Source: an uncultured Candidatus Saccharibacteria bacterium (lineage in GTDB: Bacteria > Patescibacteriota > Saccharimonadia > Saccharimonadales > Saccharimonadaceae). From it: a DNA stretch of 37,251 nt. The notes under the pieces are model-generated. The model worked only from the letters and a program-made list of their open reading frames with translations. It ran no database searches and was not told the origin of the DNA. The stretch lies in assembly GCA_946408595.1 (NCBI GenBank), contig CAMJSX010000008.1:1-37251 (forward strand). The letters are read 5' to 3'. Below are positions 16,324-24,851 of this stretch, piece after piece. The position numbers and the translations under genes are program-made. Positions within the stretch are counted from its first letter, which is position 1. Each line of letters opens with the position of its first letter.

Positions 16324-19300
16324 AAAAATTTGGATGCCTGCGTTTTGCATCACTATGCTGTTGGGTTTTTTTGTTGTTTTTCACCCAGTTTATGCCGACG
16401 GTGGGTGGATTAGCCCTGGTGGGGGTGCTGGTGGTGGTGGTGGAAATATTACACCGTGCAATCCGACGACTCAAGATTGTAGCTGTAAGTTTAGTTATAC
16501 TCAAATATGTTATAATGGTTGGTCATGGATTTTTTATGAATATGTTGGTGGCGAAGAGATGGCTGGGCAGAAAATTGAATTCCGGCCCAATGGGCAACAT
16601 CCCTGGAATTCTTCCGCGCAACATCCTTACTATGGGGTCACAGATTCTTCTATTAGTGGAGTATGTGCTGACCCGAATAAAAGTGGATCTGGTTTTTGGC
16701 ATTTAGGGAGAAATGCAATTAGTCATTATGGGACGACTTCCAATGGAAAAAAGGATGGTGCTACAGCCTTTAACAGTTATTGGGTGGAAGAGGTATTGAA
16801 TTTGTACACTTTGGCTGATCAATATAGAACTCCGAACGGCAAGCATAATAATAAGGATCCGTATAGATTTTTAATAGGATATAATAAAACTGGCCATATG
16901 GCTACATTTGACGGAAACATTCTTACTCAAAAAGGATACTGGCATTTAGAAATGGTTCCATTAGCCTCTAAATTAAAGGGGGAAGGTATTGATAATACAC
17001 CGCAAACTCTTTATGTAAAGAAAAATGGTGAATGGAAAAAAATGTACCAAGCTTCGAAGAGCGCAAGCTCAAGGGATGTATTGGATGAATTTGCCGATGC
17101 TTACTATTCTTTATATAAGGAAGATTATGACAAAACGCAAGGGTTTCCGAGCAATCTTTACGCGTTTTGTTATTGGAATGATAAATATGTATTAACCGCA
17201 AAATCTGTCGACGTGAATGGTAATTCTCTTGCAAGGGTATCTGGGCTTGAAGATAGAAAGAGCCCTGAAACAAAAGAGAATCAGGCGGCTTCGGTGACAC
17301 ATGGTTCAAACAGTCGATATATCTTTTTAGGATGGAAGGCGGTAGCGAGTACAGACATCTTTTTATCCACGGAAGATACTTATACTATTGCAGAAATTAA
17401 GCAAGATACAACTGTTTACGCAGTCTATCGCGAGAAGAGTAGTTTCGAGGGGCAGATCAAGGTAACGAGTGGCAGTGCAGAATCGTCAGTAGGCTATACT
17501 TCGGAAAATGGAAAGAGTACCACTCTTAATATTCAAGATTGCGATGCGGTGAATGGTTGCAAGGTGACATTTGGTCATAATTTGAAGAGAGATTATGGTG
17601 ATGATGATACGACTTATGTGATTTCGAGAACTGGCGTGGATCCGAAAGATGTTCTCGTTAGTGGGACGGAGAATTTCAAAAATGATAGCAATCAAGTCGT
17701 AAATCCTCGTCGTGTCTATACAGATACAGTTACTATGAGGCCGGGGCAAAAGGTTTGTGAGACACTTAGCTTTAATACTAATGATAAAAGCGAAGCTGCA
17801 AAAACAGTTAAAGTTACAGCTTGCGCCGTGGCGACTGGAACTGTAAAAACTTCTTTAGATATTAACGTGCTTAATAAAGATGTGGCTAAATATAGTTCGT
17901 ATCAAAAAGAAATCTATGCTAAGCCGGGTGATGGGATAAACTTTAAAGTAGATTATAACCCTGGTTCGCAATATGCTTTCAGCATCGTGGGAAGTCAGTT
18001 ATCAGATTGGAAAAATGCGTTTAATGTGTCTAGTGCTTTGTCGTCTGGTACAAAAATTGCCGAATTAACCAATGACCATATATATAATAATGGTGATAGC
18101 AATAAAAAAGAAGTGTTGTTGCCAGGGAATAATAATTATCATACGGTACAGATGGCCTACGTCGGTAATACTATAACTGGTACCGCTTCGACTAATACAA
18201 ATAACAATATTAAAACTACACCGAGTGAAGTTGTGTTTAATAATGAGAGTGCGAATATTAAGACCGATTCACTAACTAGTGCAGCAAAAGTAAGTGTACC
18301 ATATAACTTTAATACAGCCGTGACAATTACCAGTGACGAAAATAGTGTGGCTACTGCCGGTAGTAATAAGAATGTGAACTATGAAATCAAAATTGAGCCA
18401 AAGAAAAATTCAGAGACTACTAATGGCGGAGATGAAGAGGCATATACTACTGTCGTGAGAAATGCTAAAAGTAGATTGATTACTTATAGTGTCGGTGCAA
18501 GTGGCAGCTCGCTTAGAGGTGGGGATTACGGAGCAGATGACTTATGTGGTTATTTTGCGGGAGTATCAAATTGTAAAGTCGAAGATTCCGAGAAGAGCTA
18601 CTCGCAAATAGATGTTAATTTGGAAAGTGGAGGCACGGTTAATAATAGTTCTACGATTGTTATTGCTGATATAGATGCCGGAGCAAAGATTTGTGCGGCG
18701 GCGGCTTTCTATCCAGCACATAGTGGTGCGGATACGAATTTGGATGCTAAAGGTAGTAACACATGGCGCATCTCCGATTCCGTCTGTTTCACCATTGGTA
18801 AGAAACCAACCTTCCAAGTTTGGGGTGGTAGCTTGTATGGCGGAGAAGATGTCATAGCTTCCTCTACAGCAAAGAATAACCTCTCACTCCCATCTGGCAA
18901 TATTACACTAGAAAACAGTGTTGTAGTCTTTAGCTCCTGGGTAGAACAAATTGTAGTTGCTAAGGGCAAAGTTGATAAATTAGCTTCTGGTGCTTCTACT
19001 GGTTTGACCACTAAGAATGCAGCCGAAGGCGGTAGCCTAGAAAGTAGAGAAGACTTCTGCAAATATCGCGTTCCATTTAGTATCGCCAATCATGGTGGGG
19101 ACATCTGTCCAAACAGATCACTAACTGGTTATTCCGGCGTTGTTCTCAAGAGCAGCAAAGAAGCACTCGCTAAGATAGTCCCAGACGACGCCACACATAT
19201 AGACGCCACACATATAAATAGTGGTACCTATTATAGTGGCAATGGCGACCTCTGGGGCACTAACACCATCAATGTGTCAGAAGACATTTACATTAATGGT

Positions 19301-19708
19301 AATATCATCTATCACAATGGCCCATATACTACTCTCAGTGAAATACCAAAGATGATTATCTATACCACTAAAGACATTCATGTAGCCTGTGGTGTCACTA
19401 GGGTAGATGCCGTATTATTAGCCGGTGGCACAGTATATACTTGTGATTCCTATGGTGGAAGAGATAGTACTGAAAGAGCCAACATAGACTCAAGAGCAGG
19501 CCAACTCACTATCAATGGTGCCATCCTAACTAAAGGTCTAGAGCTAGGTAGAACCTATGGTATGGGTACTGGTATTTACTCCAAGATCCCAGCCGAAATC
19601 ATCAACTATGATTCTTCCATCATCCTTTGGGCTAAGGATAATACCGATACAGAAGACTTTGGTAAAATGCACCAAGTCTATCAACATGATGTAGCACCAA
19701 GATATTAG
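16316..19708 (+). CDS. Giant secreted surface protein
   Basis: This 1130-residue exported protein has a signal peptide (MNKKIWMPAFC..., hydrophobic to about residue 25, likely cut after VYADG or just before it) and then a Gly-rich spacer with a GGT microsatellite. The middle contains an InlB-like segment (FLGWKAVAST, TVYAVYREKS at about 340-370) and Thr/Ser/Asn-rich beta repeats. The last 310 or so residues form a different module: ITLENSVVVFSSW, then a YINGNIIYHNGPYTTLSEIPK segment and GGTVYTCDSYGG. GGAGG at 16306-16310 selects the ATG at 16316 over those at 16301 and 16313. DATHI is duplicated by a perfect 15-bp tandem repeat at 19187-19216. Codon style switches near 18770. A role in contact with host cells is inferred only. 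Confidence 0.75.
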   Translation: MNKKIWMPAFCITMLLGFFVVFHPVYADGGWISPGGGAGGGGGNITPCNPTTQDCSCKFSYTQICYNGWSWIFYEYVGGEEMAGQKIEFRPNGQHPWNSSAQHPYYGVTDSSISGVCADPNKSGSGFWHLGRNAISHYGTTSNGKKDGATAFNSYWVEEVLNLYTLADQYRTPNGKHNNKDPYRFLIGYNKTGHMATFDGNILTQKGYWHLEMVPLASKLKGEGIDNTPQTLYVKKNGEWKKMYQASKSASSRDVLDEFADAYYSLYKEDYDKTQGFPSNLYAFCYWNDKYVLTAKSVDVNGNSLARVSGLEDRKSPETKENQAASVTHGSNSRYIFLGWKAVASTDIFLSTEDTYTIAEIKQDTTVYAVYREKSSFEGQIKVTSGSAESSVGYTSENGKSTTLNIQDCDAVNGCKVTFGHNLKRDYGDDDTTYVISRTGVDPKDVLVSGTENFKNDSNQVVNPRRVYTDTVTMRPGQKVCETLSFNTNDKSEAAKTVKVTACAVATGTVKTSLDINVLNKDVAKYSSYQKEIYAKPGDGINFKVDYNPGSQYAFSIVGSQLSDWKNAFNVSSALSSGTKIAELTNDHIYNNGDSNKKEVLLPGNNNYHTVQMAYVGNTITGTASTNTNNNIKTTPSEVVFNNESANIKTDSLTSAAKVSVPYNFNTAVTITSDENSVATAGSNKNVNYEIKIEPKKNSETTNGGDEEAYTTVVRNAKSRLITYSVGASGSSLRGGDYGADDLCGYFAGVSNCKVEDSEKSYSQIDVNLESGGTVNNSSTIVIADIDAGAKICAAAAFYPAHSGADTNLDAKGSNTWRISDSVCFTIGKKPTFQVWGGSLYGGEDVIASSTAKNNLSLPSGNITLENSVVVFSSWVEQIVVAKGKVDKLASGASTGLTTKNAAEGGSLESREDFCKYRVPFSIANHGGDICPNRSLTGYSGVVLKSSKEALAKIVPDDATHIDATHINSGTYYSGNGDLWGTNTINVSEDIYINGNIIYHNGPYTTLSEIPKMIIYTTKDIHVACGVTRVDAVLLAGGTVYTCDSYGGRDSTERANIDSRAGQLTINGAILTKGLELGRTYGMGTGIYSKIPAEIINYDSSIILWAKDNTDTEDFGKMHQVYQHDVAPRY
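19187..19216 (+). repeat. 15-bp perfect tandem repeat inside the giant protein gene
   Basis: GACGCCACACATATA occurs twice in direct succession (19187-19201, 19202-19216). It is in frame, so it duplicates five residues (DATHI). Confidence 0.9.
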
Positions 19709-19726
19709 TATGATATAATTGGGGGT

Positions 19727-21076
19727 ATGAAAGCGAGGAGCCAATTTGTTTGCCAGCAGTGTGGTGCGGCATATGCTAAATGGGTAGGGCAATGTACGAA
19801 TTGCCATACTTGGAATTCTTTGGTGGAACAAATTGTCGAACTAGAATCCAATAAAAAAACCGCAATTGAAAAAGGCAGAGTAAGTGGTAAAAAATTAAGT
19901 TTTGTTAAATTAAAATCCGTAACGCCATCCGACGCCAAGGCAAGGCTTCTTACGGGCTTCAAAGATTTAGACATAGTTCTTGGTGGCGGGATTTTAATGG
20001 GCTCAGTGTCACTGCTAGCTGGCCAACCTGGGATAGGTAAATCCACGCTTCTGATGCAAATCTGTGCGGAAGTCGCCAAAAACCACAACGTATTATACGT
20101 ATCTGGTGAGGAATCGGCAGGACAAGTCAAACTCCGCGCAGAAAGATTGGGCGCGGATTCTGAAAAACTTAGTTTTGCTGCCTCAACTTCAGGAAATGAT
20201 ATCGCTAAAACCATTGAATCAGGCGAGTTTAATCTTGTAATAGTAGATTCCATTCAAACTCTCGCTATGGATGAAATCTCTTCGGCACCGGGCACCGTTT
20301 CCCAGGTGACCAATTGTGGCAATTTAATTATCCGGGCTGCCAAGCAGACTGACACAGCGGTAGTTATTGTGGGCCACGTCACCAAAGAGGGAACCCTAGC
20401 TGGCCCGAAAGTTCTAGAACATTTAGTCGACGTCGTACTAAATTTTGAAGGCGATCGATATGGCGGGTTTAAGACCGTGAGGGCCATAAAAAATCGTTTT
20501 GGTTCGACCAACGAAGTTGCAATCTTTGAAATGATTTCGTCAGGACTAAAAGAAGTCCAAAATCCATCAGCGGCCCTCCTAGCAGAAAGAACTAATACAG
20601 ACGGCTCCATCATTCTGGCCACCCTAGAGGGGAATCGCCCGATTCTAGTAGAAATTCAAGCCCTTGCCACACCGTCAAATTTCGGTTATCCAAAACGTAC
20701 CGCGTCTGGCTTCGATATCAACCGGTTAAACCTATTAATCGCCGTATTAGAGCGACGCACCAAACTAAAGCTTTCCGATAAAGACATTTTCATCAATGTG
20801 GTCGGCGGTATGAAAATCCAAGATTCCGCTGCGGATTTGGCGGTTTGTATGGCTATCGCCTCGGCAGTGGCCGGAAGGAAACTTAGTGAAGAATATGTGG
20901 TATTTGGTGAAGTCGGCCTCGGCGGTGAAATTCGTTCAGCCTTCCGAGCAGACCAGAGAATCGCCGAAGCCAAAAAACTCGGCTTCAAACACGCCATCGG
21001 CCCTGCTACAGTCCATAATAAATTTGTGGTGCCAGTCAAAGATCTCCGTGAAACTTTAATTAGGTACGTCAAATGA
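19727..21076 (+). CDS. radA: DNA repair protein RadA
   Basis: This 449-residue RecA-like branch-migration helicase processes recombination intermediates. An N-terminal C4 zinc finger (Cys9, 12, 23, 26) leads to Walker A AGQPGIGKST and the RadA-specific KNRFG motif in AIKNRFGSTNE. A C-terminal Lon-like P domain follows (GGMKIQDSAADLAV, FGEVGLGGEIR). Length is typical (450-460). TATAAT (19714-19719) lies 7 nt before the ATG. The GGGGG between them is too close to act as a normal Shine-Dalgarno, so a leaderless mRNA is likely. ruvC overlaps its end by 4 nt, grouping two recombination genes in one operon. Confidence 0.96.
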   Translation: MKARSQFVCQQCGAAYAKWVGQCTNCHTWNSLVEQIVELESNKKTAIEKGRVSGKKLSFVKLKSVTPSDAKARLLTGFKDLDIVLGGGILMGSVSLLAGQPGIGKSTLLMQICAEVAKNHNVLYVSGEESAGQVKLRAERLGADSEKLSFAASTSGNDIAKTIESGEFNLVIVDSIQTLAMDEISSAPGTVSQVTNCGNLIIRAAKQTDTAVVIVGHVTKEGTLAGPKVLEHLVDVVLNFEGDRYGGFKTVRAIKNRFGSTNEVAIFEMISSGLKEVQNPSAALLAERTNTDGSIILATLEGNRPILVEIQALATPSNFGYPKRTASGFDINRLNLLIAVLERRTKLKLSDKDIFINVVGGMKIQDSAADLAVCMAIASAVAGRKLSEEYVVFGEVGLGGEIRSAFRADQRIAEAKKLGFKHAIGPATVHNKFVVPVKDLRETLIRYVK

Positions 21077-21594
21077 AAATTTTAGGCATTGACCCTGGGC
21101 TTGGCAGATGTGGATTCGGGCTGATTGAGACGACCACGCGCACTGGCGCGAAGGCCCTAGACTACGGCGTAGTAACCACAACGGTTGACGCGCCACTCCC
21201 TAGCCGTTTAAAGGAGCTTCATGACTCCTTAACCGAAGTTTTTGACCAAACCAAACCTGATTTAGTGGCGGTAGAAAAACTGTTTTTTGCCAAAAACATT
21301 ACCACCGGTATTGCCGTGGCAGAAGCTAGAGGTATTGTTCTTCTCGTGGCCGAGCAAAAGAATGTCAAAGTTTACGAATATACTCCAAACGAAATCAAAA
21401 AGAGCCTCACTGGCTACGGCGCCGCCAATAAAACTCAAATGCAGGAAATGGTGCGGGTGCATCTAGGATTAGAAAAGAAGCCAAAACCGGACGATGCGGC
21501 GGATGCGCTGGCGGCGGCGATTACCTGTGCCTTTTTGTATCAAACGAGTGAAGAAGAGAAATACAAGTTTTCGAACTCAAGAAAAAAGAGCTAG
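21073..21594 (+). CDS. ruvC: Holliday junction resolvase RuvC
   Basis: This 173-residue endonuclease resolves Holliday junctions with RuvA and RuvB. Catalytic residues are visible: Asp7 in MKILGIDPGLGRCG, Glu in VAVEKLFFAKN, and the Asp pair in KPDDAADALAAAI. Length is typical. The ATG overlaps the radA stop (ATGA), so it is translated from the radA mRNA. ruvA lies 2.1 kb downstream, separated by an inserted FISUMP gene. ruvB is not in the window. Confidence 0.96.
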   Translation: MKILGIDPGLGRCGFGLIETTTRTGAKALDYGVVTTTVDAPLPSRLKELHDSLTEVFDQTKPDLVAVEKLFFAKNITTGIAVAEARGIVLLVAEQKNVKVYEYTPNEIKKSLTGYGAANKTQMQEMVRVHLGLEKKPKPDDAADALAAAITCAFLYQTSEEEKYKFSNSRKKS

Positions 21595-21608
21595 TTTTTT
21601 AAAGCTTA

Positions 21609-21617
21609 TGCTATAAT
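21609..21617 (+). promoter_or_regulatory. Extended -10 promoter of the second FISUMP gene
   Basis: TGC-TATAAT (hexamer 21612-21617, preceded by TA for a full TATGN extension) lies 7 nt before the ATG at 21625. No Shine-Dalgarno is present, so the mRNA is predicted leaderless. Confidence 0.75.
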
Positions 21618-21624
21618 TTATATT

Positions 21625-23565
21625 ATGAGGGTTAATATACGTTTATCTATAGTATTAAGTTTAATGGGTTTTTCTGTTTTATCTTTTCTTCTTTTATCCT
21701 CTTCTGTCTTAGCAGATAGTGCAGTTACTACTACCACCATTAGTATTGCAGAATCCTGTACCATGTCCGGTACTACTAACACTGCCCATACAGCAGATTT
21801 AGTCAACGGTACCTACTCCGGCACCAACTATCCCACTGGTATTGGCCAAACCACCCTCAAAGTCTTCTGTAATGATAATAATGGCTTTGCTATATATGCT
21901 ATAGGCTATACTAATGACGAGTATGGTAATAATAAACTCCACTGGAGCGGAGCAACTAGCACTAGCGACACTACTAATGACATTAATACTGGCATTTATT
22001 CATCCGGAGCCACTACTTCTTCTTGGTCTATGAAACTAGCAGCTATGTCAGGTACTTATGCTGCTACCATTGATGATGGAGTATCAGCTAATAATAACAG
22101 TACTGATAACTTTACTAACTGGCACATAGTACCTACCGAATATAAACGTGTAGCATATAGAACATCCGGTACTGACTTAAATACTAATAATAATGGTACT
22201 GGCTCTTCTATTACTACTACTTATGATGCCTATGTCTCCGCTACTCAACCTGCTGGTACATATACTGGACAAGTGAAATACACATTAGTTCATCCAAATA
22301 AGAGTGATCAGTCTAATAAGCCAGTAAGACCACTAAGAACTGGTGAATGCCCAAATAATTACATTTGTTATGCTCCAAACGCTGATGATGTAGAAGGAGA
22401 TATGAGTTCACTAGGTTATACCGAGGCTCTTCATGCCGCTTCACCAAAAGCGGGCAGACAATCTGCCTCCGCTAACCCTACTGTCACCCTTCGTGCCCCC
22501 AACTTCAAACGTGAAGGCTACGGCTTTGCTGGCTGGAGTACTGCTTATGACGCTACTACTGCTACTAATCCAGTTATTTATGGTCCAAATGAAACCATCT
22601 CCACTAATCCACAAGATGCCCGTGGTCTAGATGTCTCAGGCGGTGCAGTTCTATACCCAGTCTGGATTGCTAAAGAAACTAATGTTACTATGCAAACCTT
22701 TAACTCTACTAATTATTCAGCCTACACTTCAGCTCCAAATGGTACCGTAATTGCACTAGAAGACGAACGAGACCATGATGTCTACGCTGTAGCGAAATTA
22801 GCTGATGGTAACTGGTGGATGATAGAAAACTTAAGACTTGATGATTCCGCTACTCTCACCACAACAAATACTCATAACCCACTACATGATACAAACAATA
22901 TTGTTACATTAAAGACGGATTATGCTAATAATACTATAGAAAACCATCTAGCCGCTTCAAATAATACTTGGTGTGATAACTATAGCGCCGATTGCTATGA
23001 CCAAACTATGCTAAATACCAATAATACTAGATTATCAGACTCTAGCCTCACTGCAAGCTATAGTGCCAATAACGCCACTTCTAAATGGTATAGTTATGGT
23101 AACTACTACAACTGGTATTCTGCTACAGCTGGTAATGGTACTTATAGCTTTAATACCAACAATAATTCAGTTAATGGTGATCTTTGCCCAGCTGGTTGGC
23201 ATTTACCAAAAGGTGGTGATAAGAACAATACAGCAAATAGTGAATTCTGGGCTCTTGGTGTAGCTATTGTAGGTACAGAACCAGCTAACACTTCAGACCA
23301 AACCCGGCCATATTATACAGGAACCCCAGAAGGCACTAATGCTTCTAACGCCATAAGAGCCTATCCAAACAACTTTGTTTACTCCGGGTACTGGGATAGT
23401 GCCCAGGCGTGCAATCGTAGCAGCAACGGCATCTATTGGTCATCGTCCGCTAACAATAGTAGCGTCGCCCACAGCCTGCTCTTAGACAGTAGCAACGTCT
23501 ACCCCGGGGCGAATAGCTACTACAAGTACACCGGGTACTCAGTCCGCTGCGTAGCTGGTTCTTAG
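21625..23565 (+). CDS. Secreted protein: WxL-like module, InlB-type repeat and FISUMP domain
   Basis: This 646-residue exported protein starts with a basic residue-poor signal peptide with a hydrophobic core (about 6-28, cut near VLADS). Residues about 30-235 are the beta module also seen at 6163: AESCTMSGT, VFCNDNNGFAIYAIGYT, WSMKLAAMSGTYAA and QPAGTYTGQVKYTLVHP. An InlB B-repeat-like segment follows (FKREGYGFAGWSTAYD ... LYPVWI, about 290-350). Then comes the FISUMP domain: VYAVAKLADGNWWMIENL, YGNYYNWYSAT, CPAGWHLPKGG and the terminal IYWSSS ... YSVRCVAGS. The last 170 bp switch from T/A-ending codons to codons ending in C, which resembles a hypervariable lectin tail. It sits between ruvC and ruvA, suggesting insertion. 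Confidence 0.83.
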   Translation: MRVNIRLSIVLSLMGFSVLSFLLLSSSVLADSAVTTTTISIAESCTMSGTTNTAHTADLVNGTYSGTNYPTGIGQTTLKVFCNDNNGFAIYAIGYTNDEYGNNKLHWSGATSTSDTTNDINTGIYSSGATTSSWSMKLAAMSGTYAATIDDGVSANNNSTDNFTNWHIVPTEYKRVAYRTSGTDLNTNNNGTGSSITTTYDAYVSATQPAGTYTGQVKYTLVHPNKSDQSNKPVRPLRTGECPNNYICYAPNADDVEGDMSSLGYTEALHAASPKAGRQSASANPTVTLRAPNFKREGYGFAGWSTAYDATTATNPVIYGPNETISTNPQDARGLDVSGGAVLYPVWIAKETNVTMQTFNSTNYSAYTSAPNGTVIALEDERDHDVYAVAKLADGNWWMIENLRLDDSATLTTTNTHNPLHDTNNIVTLKTDYANNTIENHLAASNNTWCDNYSADCYDQTMLNTNNTRLSDSSLTASYSANNATSKWYSYGNYYNWYSATAGNGTYSFNTNNNSVNGDLCPAGWHLPKGGDKNNTANSEFWALGVAIVGTEPANTSDQTRPYYTGTPEGTNASNAIRAYPNNFVYSGYWDSAQACNRSSNGIYWSSSANNSSVAHSLLLDSSNVYPGANSYYKYTGYSVRCVAGS

Positions 23566-23598
23566 CTTTAAGATTTGTTTCTTTTCAGAGCCCCAAAA

Positions 23599-23617
23599 AT
23601 CATTCCGCCTAGGCTTA
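23599..23617 (+). repeat. 3'-flanking repeat shared by both FISUMP genes (copy 2)
   Basis: This is the second copy of the 19-mer described at 7875-7893 (atcatTccgcctaggctta), one mismatch apart, again just after a FISUMP stop codon and containing GCCTAGGC. Confidence 0.7.
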
Positions 23618-23716
23618 ACTTAATTTCTTATGCAACTGAGATGATGATAAAATGCAAACTTAATATTGATTATTTATATTGCGGGGTGTTTTAAAGAGTG
23701 TTAGAATTAAAGACAA

Positions 23717-24295
23717 ATGATAGCACACATTAGAGGTAAAATTACAGAGAAGTTTGGTAACTCCTTAATTATTGATGTAAATGGGGTTGGTTATGAGGTG
23801 ACGGTGCCAGCGCCGGATTTTGAGGCAGTACATCTTGATGAAGAACGGAAGTTTTACACTTATCATGCGATACGGGAAAATGCGGAGGATTTGTACGGGT
23901 TTTCAACTTTGGCAGCAAAGAAGATTTTTGAGCTTTTGATTTCGGTACAAGGGGTTGGCCCGAAGGCAGCGATAGCGATTTTATCACTAGCCGAAGCCGA
24001 AGAAGTAAGAAACGCCATCGCCAATGCTGATACAGCGTTTATTTCCAAAGCCTCCGGCGTAGGTAAAAAATCCGCCGAAAGGGTCATTGTTGATTTACGC
24101 GACAAAGTCGGCACTCCGTCTCACTATGGCGCCACAGAAGCAAAATTTACCAAGAAAACCGACGAGCCAGACGAGGCCTTGGATGCCTTAATTGCCCTAG
24201 GCTTCCCTTTGAAAGAAGCCACCGCCGCGCTCGAAAAAGTCGACCCTAATCTGCCAGTAGAAGAGCGGGTGAGATTGGCACTCAAAAACTCTTGA
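23717..24295 (+). CDS. ruvA: Holliday junction DNA helicase subunit RuvA
   Basis: This 192-residue protein starts MIAHIRGKI with an OB-fold domain (VNGVGYEV). The two helix-hairpin-helix motifs follow (LISVQGVGPKAAIAIL and ASGVGKKSAERVIVDL), and a short C-terminal UBA-like domain (DALIALGFPLKEATAAL) regulates RuvB. It binds four-way junctions and loads RuvB. TAGAAT (23702-23707) lies 9 nt before the ATG with a possible TTGCGG -35, again with no Shine-Dalgarno. Third-position usage changes from G/T to C/A near 23985, about the middle of the gene. Confidence 0.96.
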   Translation: MIAHIRGKITEKFGNSLIIDVNGVGYEVTVPAPDFEAVHLDEERKFYTYHAIRENAEDLYGFSTLAAKKIFELLISVQGVGPKAAIAILSLAEAEEVRNAIANADTAFISKASGVGKKSAERVIVDLRDKVGTPSHYGATEAKFTKKTDEPDEALDALIALGFPLKEATAALEKVDPNLPVEERVRLALKNS

Positions 24296-24352
24296 TATTT
24301 TAGAGTAAGTATGGTAAAATAACTGGTAATTGTCTAATATAAAAGGTAAAAT

Positions 24353-24796
24353 ATGAGTTTTTCGATTTTAAAGCAAATTGGTGACGCCCAAAAGAAGAAA
24401 GCTGTGGTGGACGTCCGCTCTGGTGACACCGTAAAGGTGACTCAGAAAATTAAGGAAGGTGGCAAGTTCCGTCTACAGGTTTTTGAAGGTGTAGTGATTC
24501 GCGTAGATCGCAAAGAATCTCACACGGCTCGCATCGTCGTGCGCAAGGTGACTTCTGGTGTTGGTGTGGAGAAATCCTACCTCATCCACTCACCACTCGT
24601 GGAGAAGATTGAAGTAACCAAGCGTTCGAAAGTTCGTCGCAACAATCTGTCATATCTCCGCGAGCGTTCTGGTAAATCCGCTCGTCTCGGTGCTAAGGAT
24701 TTTGACCGTGCCGCAGTCAACGATGTCAAAGAAGTTGAAGTAGTAGAAGAAGCCCCAGCTGAAGAACCAAAGGCAGAAGAACCAAAGGCTGAATAA
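24353..24796 (+). CDS. rplS: 50S ribosomal protein L19 with acidic tail
   Basis: This 147-residue protein has an L19 core (about residues 1-113): VRSGDTVKVTQKIKEG, RLQVFEGVVI, VRKVTSGVGVEKSYLIHSP, and a KRSKVRRNNLSYLRERSG segment. L19 lies at the 30S-50S interface. Typical L19 has about 115 residues. The extra 30 or so form a Glu/Ala/Pro tail ending in two copies of EEPKAE. An AAAAGG Shine-Dalgarno precedes the ATG, and a TGG-TAAAAT extended -10 lies at about 24312-24320, so this is a conventional leadered gene. A strong terminator follows. Confidence 0.95.
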   Translation: MSFSILKQIGDAQKKKAVVDVRSGDTVKVTQKIKEGGKFRLQVFEGVVIRVDRKESHTARIVVRKVTSGVGVEKSYLIHSPLVEKIEVTKRSKVRRNNLSYLRERSGKSARLGAKDFDRAAVNDVKEVEVVEEAPAEEPKAEEPKAE

Positions 24797-24810
24797 TTAT
24801 TCGCATTTGA

Positions 24811-24835
24811 GAGCTCGGGAAACCGAGCTCTTTTT
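24811..24835 (+). terminator. Intrinsic terminator after rplS
   Basis: GAGCTCGG (24811-24818) pairs perfectly with CCGAGCTC (24823-24830) around a GAAA tetraloop and is followed by five Ts. It stops rplS transcription 17 nt before the next start codon. Confidence 0.95.
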
Positions 24836-24851
24836 ATGTTATATATAATAT

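Noticed and set aside
19721-19726. GGGGG before radA as Shine-Dalgarno or phase-variable tract
   Set aside because: It is one base from the ATG, too close for ribosome binding, and lies outside the coding sequence. TATAAT-N7-ATG explains the start.
6163-23565. Complete diversity-generating retroelement in the window
   Set aside because: There is no reverse transcriptase and the two FISUMP tails do not resemble each other at the DNA level. Only the weaker idea of a variable tail is kept.
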